The translations under genes were made by a program, and so were the position numbers. A stretch of 64,000 nucleotides of DNA, taken from Candidatus Eremiobacterota bacterium (GTDB lineage: Bacteria; Vulcanimicrobiota; Vulcanimicrobiia; Vulcanimicrobiales; Vulcanimicrobiaceae). Shown here in pieces: positions 15,739 to 25,368 of this stretch. The notes below the pieces were generated by a model that made no database searches, had not been told where the DNA came from, and was given only the letters and a program-made list of their open reading frames with translations. The stretch covers positions 62,001-126,000 of the forward strand of contig JAFAKB010000076.1 in NCBI GenBank assembly GCA_019235885.1. Direction: 5' to 3'. Within the stretch, counting starts at the first letter, position 1. Each line of letters starts with the position of its first letter.

Positions 15739-16242
15739 CTACGAGCTCGGCGTTTCCTGCGCCGTGCGGGTGCCCTGGCCTTGCGTCTCGCCCGAGACGC
15801 TTTGCACCGTCTGTCCCGCCTGGCCGGTCTGTTCGCTGGTCCCGGTCTGCTCAGTCGTTCCCGAGACGTTCTTGAGCTCCTGACCGCCGACGCGAACCTC
15901 GATGCGGCGCGGCTGCATCTTCGGATGGAGCGGGAGCGTGAGCGTCAGCAAGCCGTGCTCGACGTTCGCCTGAATGCTGTCCGCGTCGATCTCTTCGGGC
16001 AGCACCACCGTGCGCGTGAAACGCCGCCGTTCGCCGCGTCCTTCGATCGTGAGCTGCCGGTCTTCGATCGTGACGTTGATCTCCTCGGGCCGGAAGCCGG
16101 GTACCGGGACCTCGATCCGGAAGCCCTCGTCCGTCCGCTCGATCTCGAACCCGTACGCCTGCGGGTTGTGGACCAAACCGGTTGGGTCGAAGCCGAAGAT
16201 CTCGCTCAGCCACGACCGTCCCGGGCGATTCGAACCGTACAT
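15739..16242 (-). CDS. Hsp20 / alpha-crystallin small heat-shock protein
   Basis: 167 residues. The alpha-crystallin domain runs from about 30 to 125: 'GFEIERTDEGFRIEVPVPGFRPEEINVTIEDRQLTIEGRGE' then 'RTVVLPEEIDADSIQANVEHGLLTLTLP', with the IxV motif 'RRIEVRV' after it. The last 45 residues are a Gln/Thr/Ser-rich tail, unusual for Hsp20. It is an ATP-independent holdase. The ATG at 16242 has GGAGG 5 nt upstream; an in-frame GTG lies 12 nt earlier. Convergent with gdhA. Confidence 0.93.
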   Translation of the reverse strand: MYGSNRPGRSWLSEIFGFDPTGLVHNPQAYGFEIERTDEGFRIEVPVPGFRPEEINVTIEDRQLTIEGRGERRRFTRTVVLPEEIDADSIQANVEHGLLTLTLPLHPKMQPRRIEVRVGGQELKNVSGTTEQTGTSEQTGQAGQTVQSVSGETQGQGTRTAQETPSS

Positions 16243-16386
16243 GTACGCCTCCACCTCAGCAAAGGGAATGAGATGCCGGAGAAAACCTCCGGCCTGATTA
16301 TGCCCAGCTTCGCTGAACCGCCGTAACTTGAAGCATGCTGTTGGTGTCGGCTGGTAGTGCGTGCTCTATCATCAAAGTATTGCCTC

Positions 16387-16415
16387 TTGACAGCGGCGAT
16401 CGCAGAAATTATGCT
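16387..16415 (+). promoter_or_regulatory. Sigma70-type promoter upstream of RHS gene
   Basis: TTGACA (16387-16392) and TATGCT (16410-16415) are separated by exactly 17 bp. Transcription would start near 16422, giving a leader of about 138 nt before the RHS start. The remaining intergenic DNA (16243-16559) shows no gene. Confidence 0.6.
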
Positions 16416-16559
16416 TTCGGAACGCGATGACCCTTTCCGGTTACCGCGTCCCACTCGCCACGCTCGCGCGGTGACGCGAGCCCCGATCGCCGGAACGACC
16501 ACGCCGTAGAAGGCGCCCTCGCTCCGCCGCAGTTTCCCTTGCTTCAAGGAGCCTGTCCG

Positions 16560-19500
16560 ATGCAGGGTCTGTTCCGTCGCGCCGTGGCGTTCGTCGCCGC
16601 GCTGGTTCTGCTCGCCCCAACGGCCGGTGACGTCTCGTTCGCGTCCTCACCGCACCACGCGCTGCCCAAGGTGACGGTCGCGCTCGCGACGCCGCCGCAG
16701 CGCGTTCCGGTCAAGGAACCGGTGCGGGTGAAGCCCTCGCCGTTCTCGCTGAGCGCGCTGCGCCCGAAGACGGTGCCGGGCGTACGCGCGCACGGCATTC
16801 CGGTCGCCGGTCCGCCAATGTTCCGGCCGCTGGAGCTCGACCACGCGATGGCCGCGGTGCGCCGCCGCGCGATGCAGCAGCGCTCGAGCGAGCCGAACGC
16901 GCCGCGGGGCGCGCCGCCGTCCCGCTCCATGCCGCTTCCGGCGCCGGCCGGAACGCGGCCGGGGACGCGGCGCGCGATGTCGCTTCCCTCGGATCCGACC
17001 GCCTCCGGAACCGGCATCAATCACTGGTGGCGGTATCAGGAAGAGAACGTGCCGGGCGGTGGCCACGTCATGGTCAACGTCGGGACCGGCAATCTGCTGC
17101 TCCAAGACGACGACATGGCGGTCCCGCACAAGGGCATCGCAATGGCCTTTCGGCGCACCTACAACTCGCAGAGCCCGTCGGCGGTGAGCGGCGATCTGCA
17201 GACCTGGACCGGCCTGTACGGCAACGGCTGGACGAACACGTTCGACGCGCACGTGATCCGCACGTCGCCCGGGCATTTCAGCGTCTACGACATCGACGGT
17301 GCCCGGTACGACTACATCACGTACGGCGGCTACACCGTGAGCGCGCCGCCCGGCGATCACTCGACGCTGACCTGGGACGGTGCATGCGGGCTGCTGTGGC
17401 AGAAGAAGTCCGGGACGCTGTACTACTTTTACAACGTGAGCCCAGATCAGCCGTGTCCGACCACGTCCGGCACGGTAGGCGGCTATGCCGGCCGCATCCA
17501 CCAGATCATCGGCCGCAACCGCAACACCTCGATCACCTTCAACTACTCCTGGGACAACGGCGATGCCTCGGTCACCGGAAAGGTCAGCGCGATCACCGCG
17601 ACGACGGAGTCCGGAATGAGCGCGACGTTGGCGTTCGCCGATTTCAACGGCCATCGGCTCTTGCAGCAGCTCACCTTTCCGGACGGCGGAACGAGCGTCA
17701 TCTACGGCTACGACGCGAACGGCAACCTTGCCTCCGTGCAGCGGCCACCGAACAACAGCGCCGGAACACGTCCGTTGCAAACGTTCAACTACCAGCCCCT
17801 TGGGAGCGACTGGGTGCTGACGGATCTCTCAAGTCCCCGGTACAACGCCGCTTGCATAGCGGGCAGCTGCGGCAGTGACGGTGAGGGGGTGTTGCTGGGA
17901 TACGCTGGGACCAGCGCCGTCTCTTCGACGGTGAGCTCCATCGAGCACGTGGGTGTGGTGAATCCCAGAATTTCGGACGGCGTCAGCTCTGGCCCGTTGC
18001 AGTCGGGTTTCGCCGGCAATGCCTATGGATACCTTACTGAATTCTACACGACCGGCGTCGCGACGCCGACCTATCGCGACACCGACGGCCACATGACGAA
18101 CTGGGTGGTCGACGGAACCGGCCGGGCGACGCAGACGCAAGAGTGCACGACGAGTACGAACCAGGGACAGCAATGCACCGGCACCTGGCTGCTGGCGAAC
18201 GAGAGTTGGGACGCGAACAACAACCGGATTGCCGACGTCGATCCGCGCGGCTACGAGACCGACTACGGATATGACGCAATGGGCAACTCGGTTTCGGTCG
18301 GCGAGCCGCAGACCGCGACGTCGCAGGGAACGTTCCGTCCGACGAAGCTCTTCGATTACGACGCGTACAACAACGTGACGGCGTACTGCGACGAGACCGA
18401 AACGCATAATGCCGGGGTTGTCTGGTCCAGCAGCCTGTCGGGCTCCGATACCCTGTGCTCGACGAACGATGGCTCGGGGCAGCACTGGCGCGCGAGTTAC
18501 ACGTTTCCGTCGTACGAGCCGTACGGCGAGCTCGCGACCATGAGCACTCCCCTCGGGTACACGCGCCATTTCTCGTACAACGCCGCGTACGAGGGGGGCG
18601 CCGACTACGGCCTTCCCACCTCGGTTACGGGCGACTCTTTCGTCCAGATCGACGGCTCGTCACTGACGCCGGCGCAGACGTTCTGGTACGATACGACCGG
18701 CAACGTCCGCTGCTACAGCAACGGCCAGGGCATCTCGGTGCTCTCCTACGACGCCCTTGGCCGGCTTACAAGCGCCGCCGATCCCGATGATACCGCCGCG
18801 AATGCCGGATCGGTCTGCGGCAAAGCCGCTGGCCAGGCCGGCTGGAACACGCAGACCACCTATACCTACTTTCCGGACGGCTCCAAGCAAACGTCGCAGA
18901 CCCCCGTGGAGCGAGCCAACGGCGTCGCGACCGGGTACACCTACGACCTGGACGGCAATGAGACGACCGAGACGCACCACTTCGGATGCGTCGCCGGCCA
19001 TACGTGCACGCCCGGCGTGACGACGAAGTGGTACGACGGCGCCGACCGATTGGTCGAGGTTGAACAGCCGCAAGACCCGAGCGATTACTATGCGTACGCG
19101 TGGCTGACGCGGTATCTGTACGATCTGACGCAGAGCGGGAACGTCTCGATCGCCGGCACGTCATTCGCTGCTCACGGAAACCTGTTCAAGACGCAGGAGT
19201 GGCTGACCGGGCCCGGCGCAAGCTCTCCCTCCTGGACCGACTTGCACGGCAACGCCTTCGACGCGCTCGACCGAGCGGTCGCGAAGTACACGTTCTCGCC
19301 GAGCGCCAACACGACGCTCAGCACGGCGACGACGCTGTATGATGGGTCGTCCGCAACGCTGGGGCTTGTCACCTCACAAAAAGACCCGCTCGGGGAAATT
19401 ACGACGCCGTCCTATGACGAGCTGGGCAGAACGATTCGCGTGGACTTTGCCGGCGATGGCGGCGTCACGCCGACGAAGTCGTTCACGTACGATCCCAACG

Positions 19501-21497
19501 GTCGCCAAACTACCGCGAACGGCGCCGTGTACGGGATGCAAACGACGAGTTACGATGCGGACGGGCGCGTGCGCGAGGTGGACGAGTCGACGAGCGGAAG
19601 CGTCACCTCGCCGGCACGGCTGACGTATGACTACTACCCGAACGGTGACCGGAAGGACCTCAACGTCGCTTCGAGCGCCTTGACCGCAACGCCGCTGCTG
19701 ACCTATGCGCGCCGGAACGACGGCGCGCTCACCAAGGAGACCTTGAACTACAAAGGCGCGACCAGCGCCTTTACCTGGACGTACACCGACGGTGGGCGCA
19801 AGCTGACGCAGAACGATCCGTACACGGGCACGGCGATGCCCTCGCCGCAATCGCCGGTGAACGCCGGGATCCCCTATGCCCCCACAACGTGGTCCTACGA
19901 CACCACGGGCCAAATGTCGGGCACCGGTCTGCCGGAGACGCTGAACTACAGCCGCGGGTCCGACTTCGAAGGACACCTCGCGAACTGGAGCGTCGGGGTG
20001 ACCGGCTCGTCAACATTCGCCGCGGGTGTCTCGTTCTGGAACACCTCGCGCGGCGAAAACTTTCAGCAAGTCACGAACCCATGGCCTTCGGAAATCGCTT
20101 TCAGCTCCCGACCAGCTAACGGCGCACTCGTTCCGGGAATCAAGAACCCGGGTCATCCGCCGTCGTGGGGCAGCTCGCCCGTGTTCGACCCGATCAACGC
20201 CGTTGTCCTCGGCAGCAACCTGACCGGAACGGCCACCGATTCGGTGAACGGCACAACGATACCGTGTGGAACGATCCCCACGATCGACACCTACGATTCG
20301 GCGAGCCGCCTAGTGTCGCGGCCTTCGAACATGTTGAGCCCGGACTCGAACGGGAACTGCAACATCGGCACCAATCCCGGTTGGTTCACCTGGTCGTACG
20401 ACGCAGAAAACCATACGCTTTCGCAGTTGCAAGGCACCGCACAGTGGGGACCGACCGGACAGCCGTATCACATCGGAGGAAGTAGCATCAGCGATTCTCT
20501 GCACTACGACGGTGGCTCGCTGTTGTTCGTCACGGACGGCCAGGGCAATCTAAGCAGTATCAGACTCGGCGCGCTCGCCGACGTGGCGGTGAACGGCCAG
20601 ATTACGGTCTGGGACCGCGACACCTCGAACATGCGGGTGAGCGGCCACAATAACACGCTCTATTACGGCGTAGCGTTTGGAGGTCGAAAGTTCGGCCCGT
20701 ACCGAGGCGGCGAGGGTCCCGGATCGCTTGTGAGCGGCGTCTCCCCGATCATCTTCAACGGCTCGACGACCGCGCCGGTCTGCGCGGTGCAATCGTGCAC
20801 CATCGGTGGCCGGTACCCATATACGCGGACGGAAGGGTTCGACTGGGGCAATCTAACGATTCAAGGCGCCCGAACGGTCGACAACGCGACAGGCCAGTGG
20901 ACCACGCCTGATGCGTACGCCGGAAACGTCCACGACCCGATGAGTCAAAAGCCGTTCATGTGGGACCGCAATAACCCGTACGAGTACGCAGACCCTTCTG
21001 GATTTGCACCGCTACAACCAATAGGAGGTGGAGAAGGAATAATAATTGCCGGAGTTCTTTCTGCAGCCTCCAATGTCCAGGTGACCATAAGCGGAGAGGG
21101 CGGTGGCTGGGGAGGAGGGGCCTCAAGCAGGTTGGTGAAGGGTAACCAAGCCCTATACGAAAAGCATTTCAAAGCCCTTAAAGTTCACGACATCGAGGAG
21201 TATGCCGAAGCAGCTGACAAATTTGACACGCAAGGCCTGAACGCGACTTATGGATTCATTTACGGACTCGGAAGCGATCGATACTGGATTTATGATGTCA
21301 GCAACCAACTCTTGGGCTCATACCTTTTGGACAAGTCGAAGCCTGACATACTATCGTTCTTCAAGGTCGATGGAAATAAGGCGGATGCCCAAAACTACTT
21401 CGTGGGTGACATGCTGAGCCAAGGCCTTACTATCTTGCTTACGCCAGCGAAAATACGAGCGAAAATCGACGAGGTTACCAACAGCGGGGGCTGGTGA
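16560..21497 (+). CDS. Secreted RHS/YD-repeat protein with variable C-terminal tip (putative polymorphic toxin)
   Basis: 1645 residues. The ATG at 16560 follows AAGGAG by 8 nt. MQGLFRRAVAFVAALVLLAP with cleavage near ASS is a signal peptide, followed by a basic, Pro-rich linker. From about residue 156 a DUF6531-like segment (GGGHVMVNVGTGNLLL; FRRTYNSQSP) opens the RHS shell, with YD repeats such as YDANGNL, YDAMGNS, YDALGRL, YDLDGNE, YDELGRT and YDPNGRQ. The RHS core ends near residue 1480 at NNPYEYADPSGF. The last ~165 residues are different: AT-richer codons, a Gly-rich linker, then 'YEKHFKALKVHDIEEYAEAADKF', 'RYWIYDVSNQLLGSY', 'FFKVDG' and 'YFVG'. That H...D...F/Y layout recalls BECR-fold RNase toxins, which is only an inference. 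A cysteine-rich gene follows with a GTGA overlap. Confidence 0.88.
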   Translation: MQGLFRRAVAFVAALVLLAPTAGDVSFASSPHHALPKVTVALATPPQRVPVKEPVRVKPSPFSLSALRPKTVPGVRAHGIPVAGPPMFRPLELDHAMAAVRRRAMQQRSSEPNAPRGAPPSRSMPLPAPAGTRPGTRRAMSLPSDPTASGTGINHWWRYQEENVPGGGHVMVNVGTGNLLLQDDDMAVPHKGIAMAFRRTYNSQSPSAVSGDLQTWTGLYGNGWTNTFDAHVIRTSPGHFSVYDIDGARYDYITYGGYTVSAPPGDHSTLTWDGACGLLWQKKSGTLYYFYNVSPDQPCPTTSGTVGGYAGRIHQIIGRNRNTSITFNYSWDNGDASVTGKVSAITATTESGMSATLAFADFNGHRLLQQLTFPDGGTSVIYGYDANGNLASVQRPPNNSAGTRPLQTFNYQPLGSDWVLTDLSSPRYNAACIAGSCGSDGEGVLLGYAGTSAVSSTVSSIEHVGVVNPRISDGVSSGPLQSGFAGNAYGYLTEFYTTGVATPTYRDTDGHMTNWVVDGTGRATQTQECTTSTNQGQQCTGTWLLANESWDANNNRIADVDPRGYETDYGYDAMGNSVSVGEPQTATSQGTFRPTKLFDYDAYNNVTAYCDETETHNAGVVWSSSLSGSDTLCSTNDGSGQHWRASYTFPSYEPYGELATMSTPLGYTRHFSYNAAYEGGADYGLPTSVTGDSFVQIDGSSLTPAQTFWYDTTGNVRCYSNGQGISVLSYDALGRLTSAADPDDTAANAGSVCGKAAGQAGWNTQTTYTYFPDGSKQTSQTPVERANGVATGYTYDLDGNETTETHHFGCVAGHTCTPGVTTKWYDGADRLVEVEQPQDPSDYYAYAWLTRYLYDLTQSGNVSIAGTSFAAHGNLFKTQEWLTGPGASSPSWTDLHGNAFDALDRAVAKYTFSPSANTTLSTATTLYDGSSATLGLVTSQKDPLGEITTPSYDELGRTIRVDFAGDGGVTPTKSFTYDPNGRQTTANGAVYGMQTTSYDADGRVREVDESTSGSVTSPARLTYDYYPNGDRKDLNVASSALTATPLLTYARRNDGALTKETLNYKGATSAFTWTYTDGGRKLTQNDPYTGTAMPSPQSPVNAGIPYAPTTWSYDTTGQMSGTGLPETLNYSRGSDFEGHLANWSVGVTGSSTFAAGVSFWNTSRGENFQQVTNPWPSEIAFSSRPANGALVPGIKNPGHPPSWGSSPVFDPINAVVLGSNLTGTATDSVNGTTIPCGTIPTIDTYDSASRLVSRPSNMLSPDSNGNCNIGTNPGWFTWSYDAENHTLSQLQGTAQWGPTGQPYHIGGSSISDSLHYDGGSLLFVTDGQGNLSSIRLGALADVAVNGQITVWDRDTSNMRVSGHNNTLYYGVAFGGRKFGPYRGGEGPGSLVSGVSPIIFNGSTTAPVCAVQSCTIGGRYPYTRTEGFDWGNLTIQGARTVDNATGQWTTPDAYAGNVHDPMSQKPFMWDRNNPYEYADPSGFAPLQPIGGGEGIIIAGVLSAASNVQVTISGEGGGWGGGASSRLVKGNQALYEKHFKALKVHDIEEYAEAADKFDTQGLNATYGFIYGLGSDRYWIYDVSNQLLGSYLLDKSKPDILSFFKVDGNKADAQNYFVGDMLSQGLTILLTPAKIRAKIDEVTNSGGW

Positions 21498-22009
21498 TCC
21501 ACAAAAATAGATATATGGAATCTGAACTCACACAAGTTCTTGTTCGACGCCGCGACGCGCTTGGGCGCCACCTTGCCTACTCATCGGTGCGCAAGGCGAT
21601 CTGGCACATGGACATCAATGTGCCGACCGTCGCATGTTCGTGTTGCGGTTATCTCACGCTTCCCGACGGAGGGCATGAGTTCTGCATCTTATGTCGCTGG
21701 TTCGATGACTGGCAGGATGATCCGGACGCAGCCCTCGTGTTGCCCGGGCCAAACCATCCACGGTCACTAGCGGTGGCGCGACGGCTCTTTCGGGATACCT
21801 TGTCAGCCCTGTCTTCTGATGACGAGTTCTTTGCTGAAGAGCAGGAACTCAAGCCGGAGAAGCAGAGGGTCATCGAAGTATTTGATAAGATGGCGGGCGC
21901 TGTGTCCAGCGCTGAATACATTGAGTCATTTGTTGTCGCGCAGCGGTTACTCGGTGAACTTAAGGCGCGGCGACAAGCGCTTGGCGATGTGAGGCGTGCG
22001 AGTCAGTAG
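21494..22009 (+). CDS. Cysteine-rich CPCC-family protein, probable immunity protein
   Basis: 171 residues. 'VACSCCGYLTLPDGGHEFC' and 'ILCRWFDDWQDDPDA' match the cysteine-rich CPCC family (PF14206; usually CPCCGY...C..C.WEDD), here with the second residue changed to Ser. The GTG overlaps the stop of the RHS gene (GTGA); an ATG at 21515 is the alternative start. Local GC is low, like the RHS tip, so tip and this gene probably arrived together. The position directly after a toxin tip suggests an immunity role, which is inference. It overlaps the convergent aldehyde dehydrogenase gene by 63 nt. Confidence 0.75.
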   Translation: MIHKNRYMESELTQVLVRRRDALGRHLAYSSVRKAIWHMDINVPTVACSCCGYLTLPDGGHEFCILCRWFDDWQDDPDAALVLPGPNHPRSLAVARRLFRDTLSALSSDDEFFAEEQELKPEKQRVIEVFDKMAGAVSSAEYIESFVVAQRLLGELKARRQALGDVRRASQ

Positions 22010-23761
22010 GTGCCACTTCGATCCTACGCGCAGTGCTGCGATCGCCGTTGCGGCTAGACGCAGGAATGACGGTTTTGCGGTGTAGGCGAAGAGGTGGCGG
22101 CCGACGCTGTCGGCGTGGCGATGGGTGACGAACCAGGGCGGGGTCGGGAGCAGGGTGCGTTCGCCGTCGGCGAGTGAGCGCGGGAACGGCGCGAAGGGAG
22201 CGCGGACGATGGTCTTCTGCGGTTTGTCGAAGAGGTAGGCGTTGTGGACGATGCCGATGCCGCTGCCGACATTGTCTAGCGTGTTGCCGGGATAGGCGCC
22301 CCAGCTGGCGGTTGCGAGCGTGAAGCCGACGCCGGGCCAGGTGTTCACCGTGATGCAGCCATAACGCAGCGCCGCCAGCGCGTCTTCGAAGGCGGCTCCG
22401 AGCTCGCGCACGGTGCGCGGGTGGATCAGAATCGCCGCGCCGAGGGTGCCGTGGAGGCGCTCGTTACAGAACGTCACCGCGTGGCGCAGGAATTCTGCGG
22501 CATCCGCGCCCGGCAGCGCGGTCTGTGCGAGCACTGGTGCGAACGCTTCGGTGCAGAACAACGGCTCGGAGGCGTTCGACGGGTCTAGTCCGTCGACGTA
22601 CGTCCGATGAATTCCGTCCGGCGGGATACCGGCGGTCTGCGCTTCCGGGTGTTCGTGCTCGACGTTTTTCACGCGCTCGGCGGAACCCGGGTAGTACGAC
22701 GGTCGCGGCGGCGCGGTCTCCAGCGCAGCGCGGACTTTCGCGAGAAAGCGCGGCGCGAGGTTCCACGACTCGGCGGTGATCAGCACTTGCGCGGCGATGC
22801 AGTTCGCGCCCGCGTTGTGCAGCTTCTGCGTCGCGACGTGCGCGGCTTGGAACGTCAAGTCGGCCTCGCTCCACGGGCCGGGCACGACGATCACCGGCGT
22901 GACGTTGCCGAGCTCGCTGGTCACCCGCTTCGTCACCACCGGGCGCCGCTCGCGCTTGCGCGCTGCGCCGTCCGCGCCGGCGCCGAACACGATCGCGTCG
23001 TGCGTGCGCTCGCCGCCGGTCAGGTGGATCGCGTCGATCGACGGATGCGCCACCAGGTACGCGCCTACGTCGGCACCGCCGCCGGTAATGCGCACGAAGC
23101 CTTCCTCGACCAGCGAGGAGAAGATGCGCCCGAAGACCGGCGCCAGGTAGGCATTGACCGGGTTCAGCTTCAGCATCACGGCGCTGCCGTGCGCGTACAG
23201 CGCGTAGAGCACGTCGAGCGGCGGGATGCTGGCGACGTTTCCCGCGCCGAGCACCAGCGTCACCGTGCCATTCGGTTCGCGCTCGCGGTAGAAGCTCGCC
23301 ATATTGTCCCGCAGCGTCTCGCGCGTCACGCCGGGCTCCATCCACACTTCGGCGCGCAAGCCGTTCAGCAGCATGCGGTCGGAGGCGTCGACTGGAAACA
23401 CGTCGACGATCACCTGGCCGTCGGGACGCGTGTGCTTCGCGCGCTCCGGAAGCGGCGGCGTGCCGTTCAGCGCGATCCCGCCGAGCGTCGCGGCGAGCCG
23501 GTCGAGCATGGTCAACAGCGGCCACGGCCCCGACATCCACTCTTCGCCGGCGAGCGGCGTCCCGGCGATCCCTTTGGCGTCCGCCGCCAGCGCGACCCAC
23601 TCGCTCGCGACCTTCACCGTCTGCGCGCGCATCGCGCGCAGGTGCCGAATCTTTCCCGCGATCCCGAGCCGCGCCCACGCGTCGGCGTGCGCGCGCAGCG
23701 TCGCCACGTCATTGTCGAGCTCTGCGGAGTTCAGCGGCAGGGGTCGGGCGCCGACTTCCAT
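21947..23761 (-). CDS. Aldehyde dehydrogenase family protein (604 aa)
   Basis: 604 residues, longer than the usual ~490. The catalytic elements are 'TKRVTSELGNVTPVIVVPG' (general-base Glu), 'KLHNAGANCIAAQVLI' (nucleophile Cys) and 'LFCTEAFAPVLAQ' (ExFxPV). 'LVLGAGNVASIPPLDVLYALYAHG' is a Rossmann-type segment. Such proteins oxidise aldehydes, or reduce acyl groups, with NAD(P). The extra length is spread over the N-terminus and a long C-terminal tail. The ATG at 23761 has GGAGG 5 nt upstream and overlaps the upstream glycosyltransferase gene by 31 nt, so it is the last gene of that operon. Substrate unknown. Confidence 0.88.
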   Translation of the reverse strand: MEVGARPLPLNSAELDNDVATLRAHADAWARLGIAGKIRHLRAMRAQTVKVASEWVALAADAKGIAGTPLAGEEWMSGPWPLLTMLDRLAATLGGIALNGTPPLPERAKHTRPDGQVIVDVFPVDASDRMLLNGLRAEVWMEPGVTRETLRDNMASFYREREPNGTVTLVLGAGNVASIPPLDVLYALYAHGSAVMLKLNPVNAYLAPVFGRIFSSLVEEGFVRITGGGADVGAYLVAHPSIDAIHLTGGERTHDAIVFGAGADGAARKRERRPVVTKRVTSELGNVTPVIVVPGPWSEADLTFQAAHVATQKLHNAGANCIAAQVLITAESWNLAPRFLAKVRAALETAPPRPSYYPGSAERVKNVEHEHPEAQTAGIPPDGIHRTYVDGLDPSNASEPLFCTEAFAPVLAQTALPGADAAEFLRHAVTFCNERLHGTLGAAILIHPRTVRELGAAFEDALAALRYGCITVNTWPGVGFTLATASWGAYPGNTLDNVGSGIGIVHNAYLFDKPQKTIVRAPFAPFPRSLADGERTLLPTPPWFVTHRHADSVGRHLFAYTAKPSFLRLAATAIAALRVGSKWHLLTRTPHIAKRLSPRLKFTE

Positions 23762-25368
23762 TCTCGCCTCCAGTTCGCGTACGCGCCGGCCATCTCGCGG
23801 CGGCGGAAGGCGCGCCAGCGGTCTTCGGCGCCGGGAAGCACCTTCGCGGGATCGGTCTCGTACACCGGCCACTTCGCCGCCGGGTCGAGGACCGGAAACC
23901 GCGCCAGCCAGCAGTACAGCTCCAAGTTCGTCTGCTTCAGCCGCGCGTGCTCGACCGAGATGAAGTAGCGCGCGCCTTTGCGGATCGCGCTCTGCTCGTC
24001 GAACGGCGTCCACAGGTGCGGGTCTTCCTCCCAGCCTTTGCGGTCGACCGTGTACAAGATGGACGGATCGTAGTGCCCCATCACGACCAGCGTGCCGGCC
24101 GCGAGCGTCGCGTCGAGCTGCTTCGCGCGGGCGAAGTTCGCCCGGTTCCACTGATAGTACGGCGCGATCTCGCGGTAACCGGCGATCAGCGCCGCGATCC
24201 ACACCACGGCCGCGATGCCGGCCAGCGTCGTGCGGCGCTCGCGCTCCGCGCTCCAGCGGTCGAACGCGAACGCGCATAGCCGCCCAATCATCAGCGCCGC
24301 GAGCGGCAGGAGCAGGTACAGGTAGTAGTCGACGCGCTCGACCGTCACGACGACGTACGCGTACAGCAGCCCGCCGCCGAGCCAGCCCCACAGCAGCGCG
24401 TCGCTGCGCGAGCCTTCCGCGCCTTGCGCGCCCTTGCCTCGATCCTTCGACGAGCTCAGGATGACAACGACAAAGCCCAGGATCGCGAGCGCGAACCAAA
24501 CCGGCCCGACCATCGTGGTCGCGAGCATCCTCAGCGCGTGCCCGAACGAGATCGCCTTCTGCAGGAACGCGTGCGGCGAAGTCAGTGCCGCGACTAGCGA
24601 AGGAAGCACGTGCAGCTTGGTGATGCCGCTCGCCCAGTGCCACTCCGCGTGCGCCGAGACGTACGCGTCGTACGCGATCAGCGGCACGAACGCGGCCGCG
24701 AACAGCGCCCACAGCTGCAGCCGCGTGACCGCGCCGCGCCATCCGAGCGTCGCGACCGCGCACGCCGCAACCGGGATCGCCGCCGTCACCGCCACCGGCT
24801 TCGCCAAAAACGCCAGCATGAGCAGCAGCGCCGCCACCCACCACCCCCGCCACGACCGCGCCTCGTCTTCGACGATCCAGCGCGCGCACGTGTACAGCGC
24901 GCAGGTGGTGAAGAAGACCATCGCGGTGTCGGGCATGAACGTCCGGCTGTAGTACCAGGCGCCGGGCATGATCGCGAACGCCGCCGCCGCGGCGATCCCG
25001 GCGATGGCCGACCGGAACAGCCAGCGGCCGAACAGCGCGATCACCGGGATCGTTGCGATACCGAACGCGAGCGAGATCAGCCGCCCGAAGATCTCGTGCA
25101 CCCCGAAGACCTTGTACAGCGTCGCGGCGAGGAACGGGACGATCTGCAGTTCCAGCTCGACGTAGTTCGGCGGCGGCCCGTTGTAGTCGGTCTGCGGGAA
25201 GAAGATGTTGTACTGCAACTGCGCGAAATTGCGCGCGATCGCGGCCGTGTCGCCTTGGCGCCAGCCGGGATGGTCGAAGATCGGGTCGTGGATCCCGTAG
25301 AGCCGCAGCGCCGCGCCGGCGAGCGTCAAGGGGATCACCGCGATCCAAAACAGCCGCGCCGGGGTCAC
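23731..25368 (-). CDS. Glycosyltransferase family 39 (PMT/ArnT-like) membrane protein
   Basis: 545 residues from a GTG at 25368 that overlaps the GtrA stop (GTGA). 'DHPGWRQGDTAAIARNFAQ' in the first periplasmic loop carries the acidic residue typical of PMT/ArnT enzymes, and 'YYSRTFMPDTAMVFFTTCALY' is a second family loop. About ten membrane helices follow. These enzymes transfer a sugar from a polyprenyl-phosphate donor to lipid or protein on the outer face of the inner membrane. A REP-like element is inserted in frame in a loop (about residue 305, ILSSSKDRG). Confidence 0.88.
   Translation of the reverse strand: MTPARLFWIAVIPLTLAGAALRLYGIHDPIFDHPGWRQGDTAAIARNFAQLQYNIFFPQTDYNGPPPNYVELELQIVPFLAATLYKVFGVHEIFGRLISLAFGIATIPVIALFGRWLFRSAIAGIAAAAAFAIMPGAWYYSRTFMPDTAMVFFTTCALYTCARWIVEDEARSWRGWWVAALLLMLAFLAKPVAVTAAIPVAACAVATLGWRGAVTRLQLWALFAAAFVPLIAYDAYVSAHAEWHWASGITKLHVLPSLVAALTSPHAFLQKAISFGHALRMLATTMVGPVWFALAILGFVVVILSSSKDRGKGAQGAEGSRSDALLWGWLGGGLLYAYVVVTVERVDYYLYLLLPLAALMIGRLCAFAFDRWSAERERRTTLAGIAAVVWIAALIAGYREIAPYYQWNRANFARAKQLDATLAAGTLVVMGHYDPSILYTVDRKGWEEDPHLWTPFDEQSAIRKGARYFISVEHARLKQTNLELYCWLARFPVLDPAAKWPVYETDPAKVLPGAEDRWRAFRRREMAGAYANWRREWKSAPDPCR
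24443..24465 (+). repeat. REP-like palindromic element, copy 2, inside GT39 gene
   Basis: CCTTCGACGAGCTCAGG with flanking T and ATGAC: one base differs from the core of the copy at 10552. On the gene's own (minus) strand it is translated as VILSSSKDR, in a cytoplasmic or periplasmic loop between membrane helices. Confidence 0.65.

Noticed and set aside
21947-25348. A single 1133-residue minus-strand frame
   Set aside because: Only the last 604 residues (from the ATG at 23761) are aldehyde-dehydrogenase-like. The upstream part is Arg-rich and overlaps the GT39 gene in another frame, a usual artefact in GC-rich DNA.
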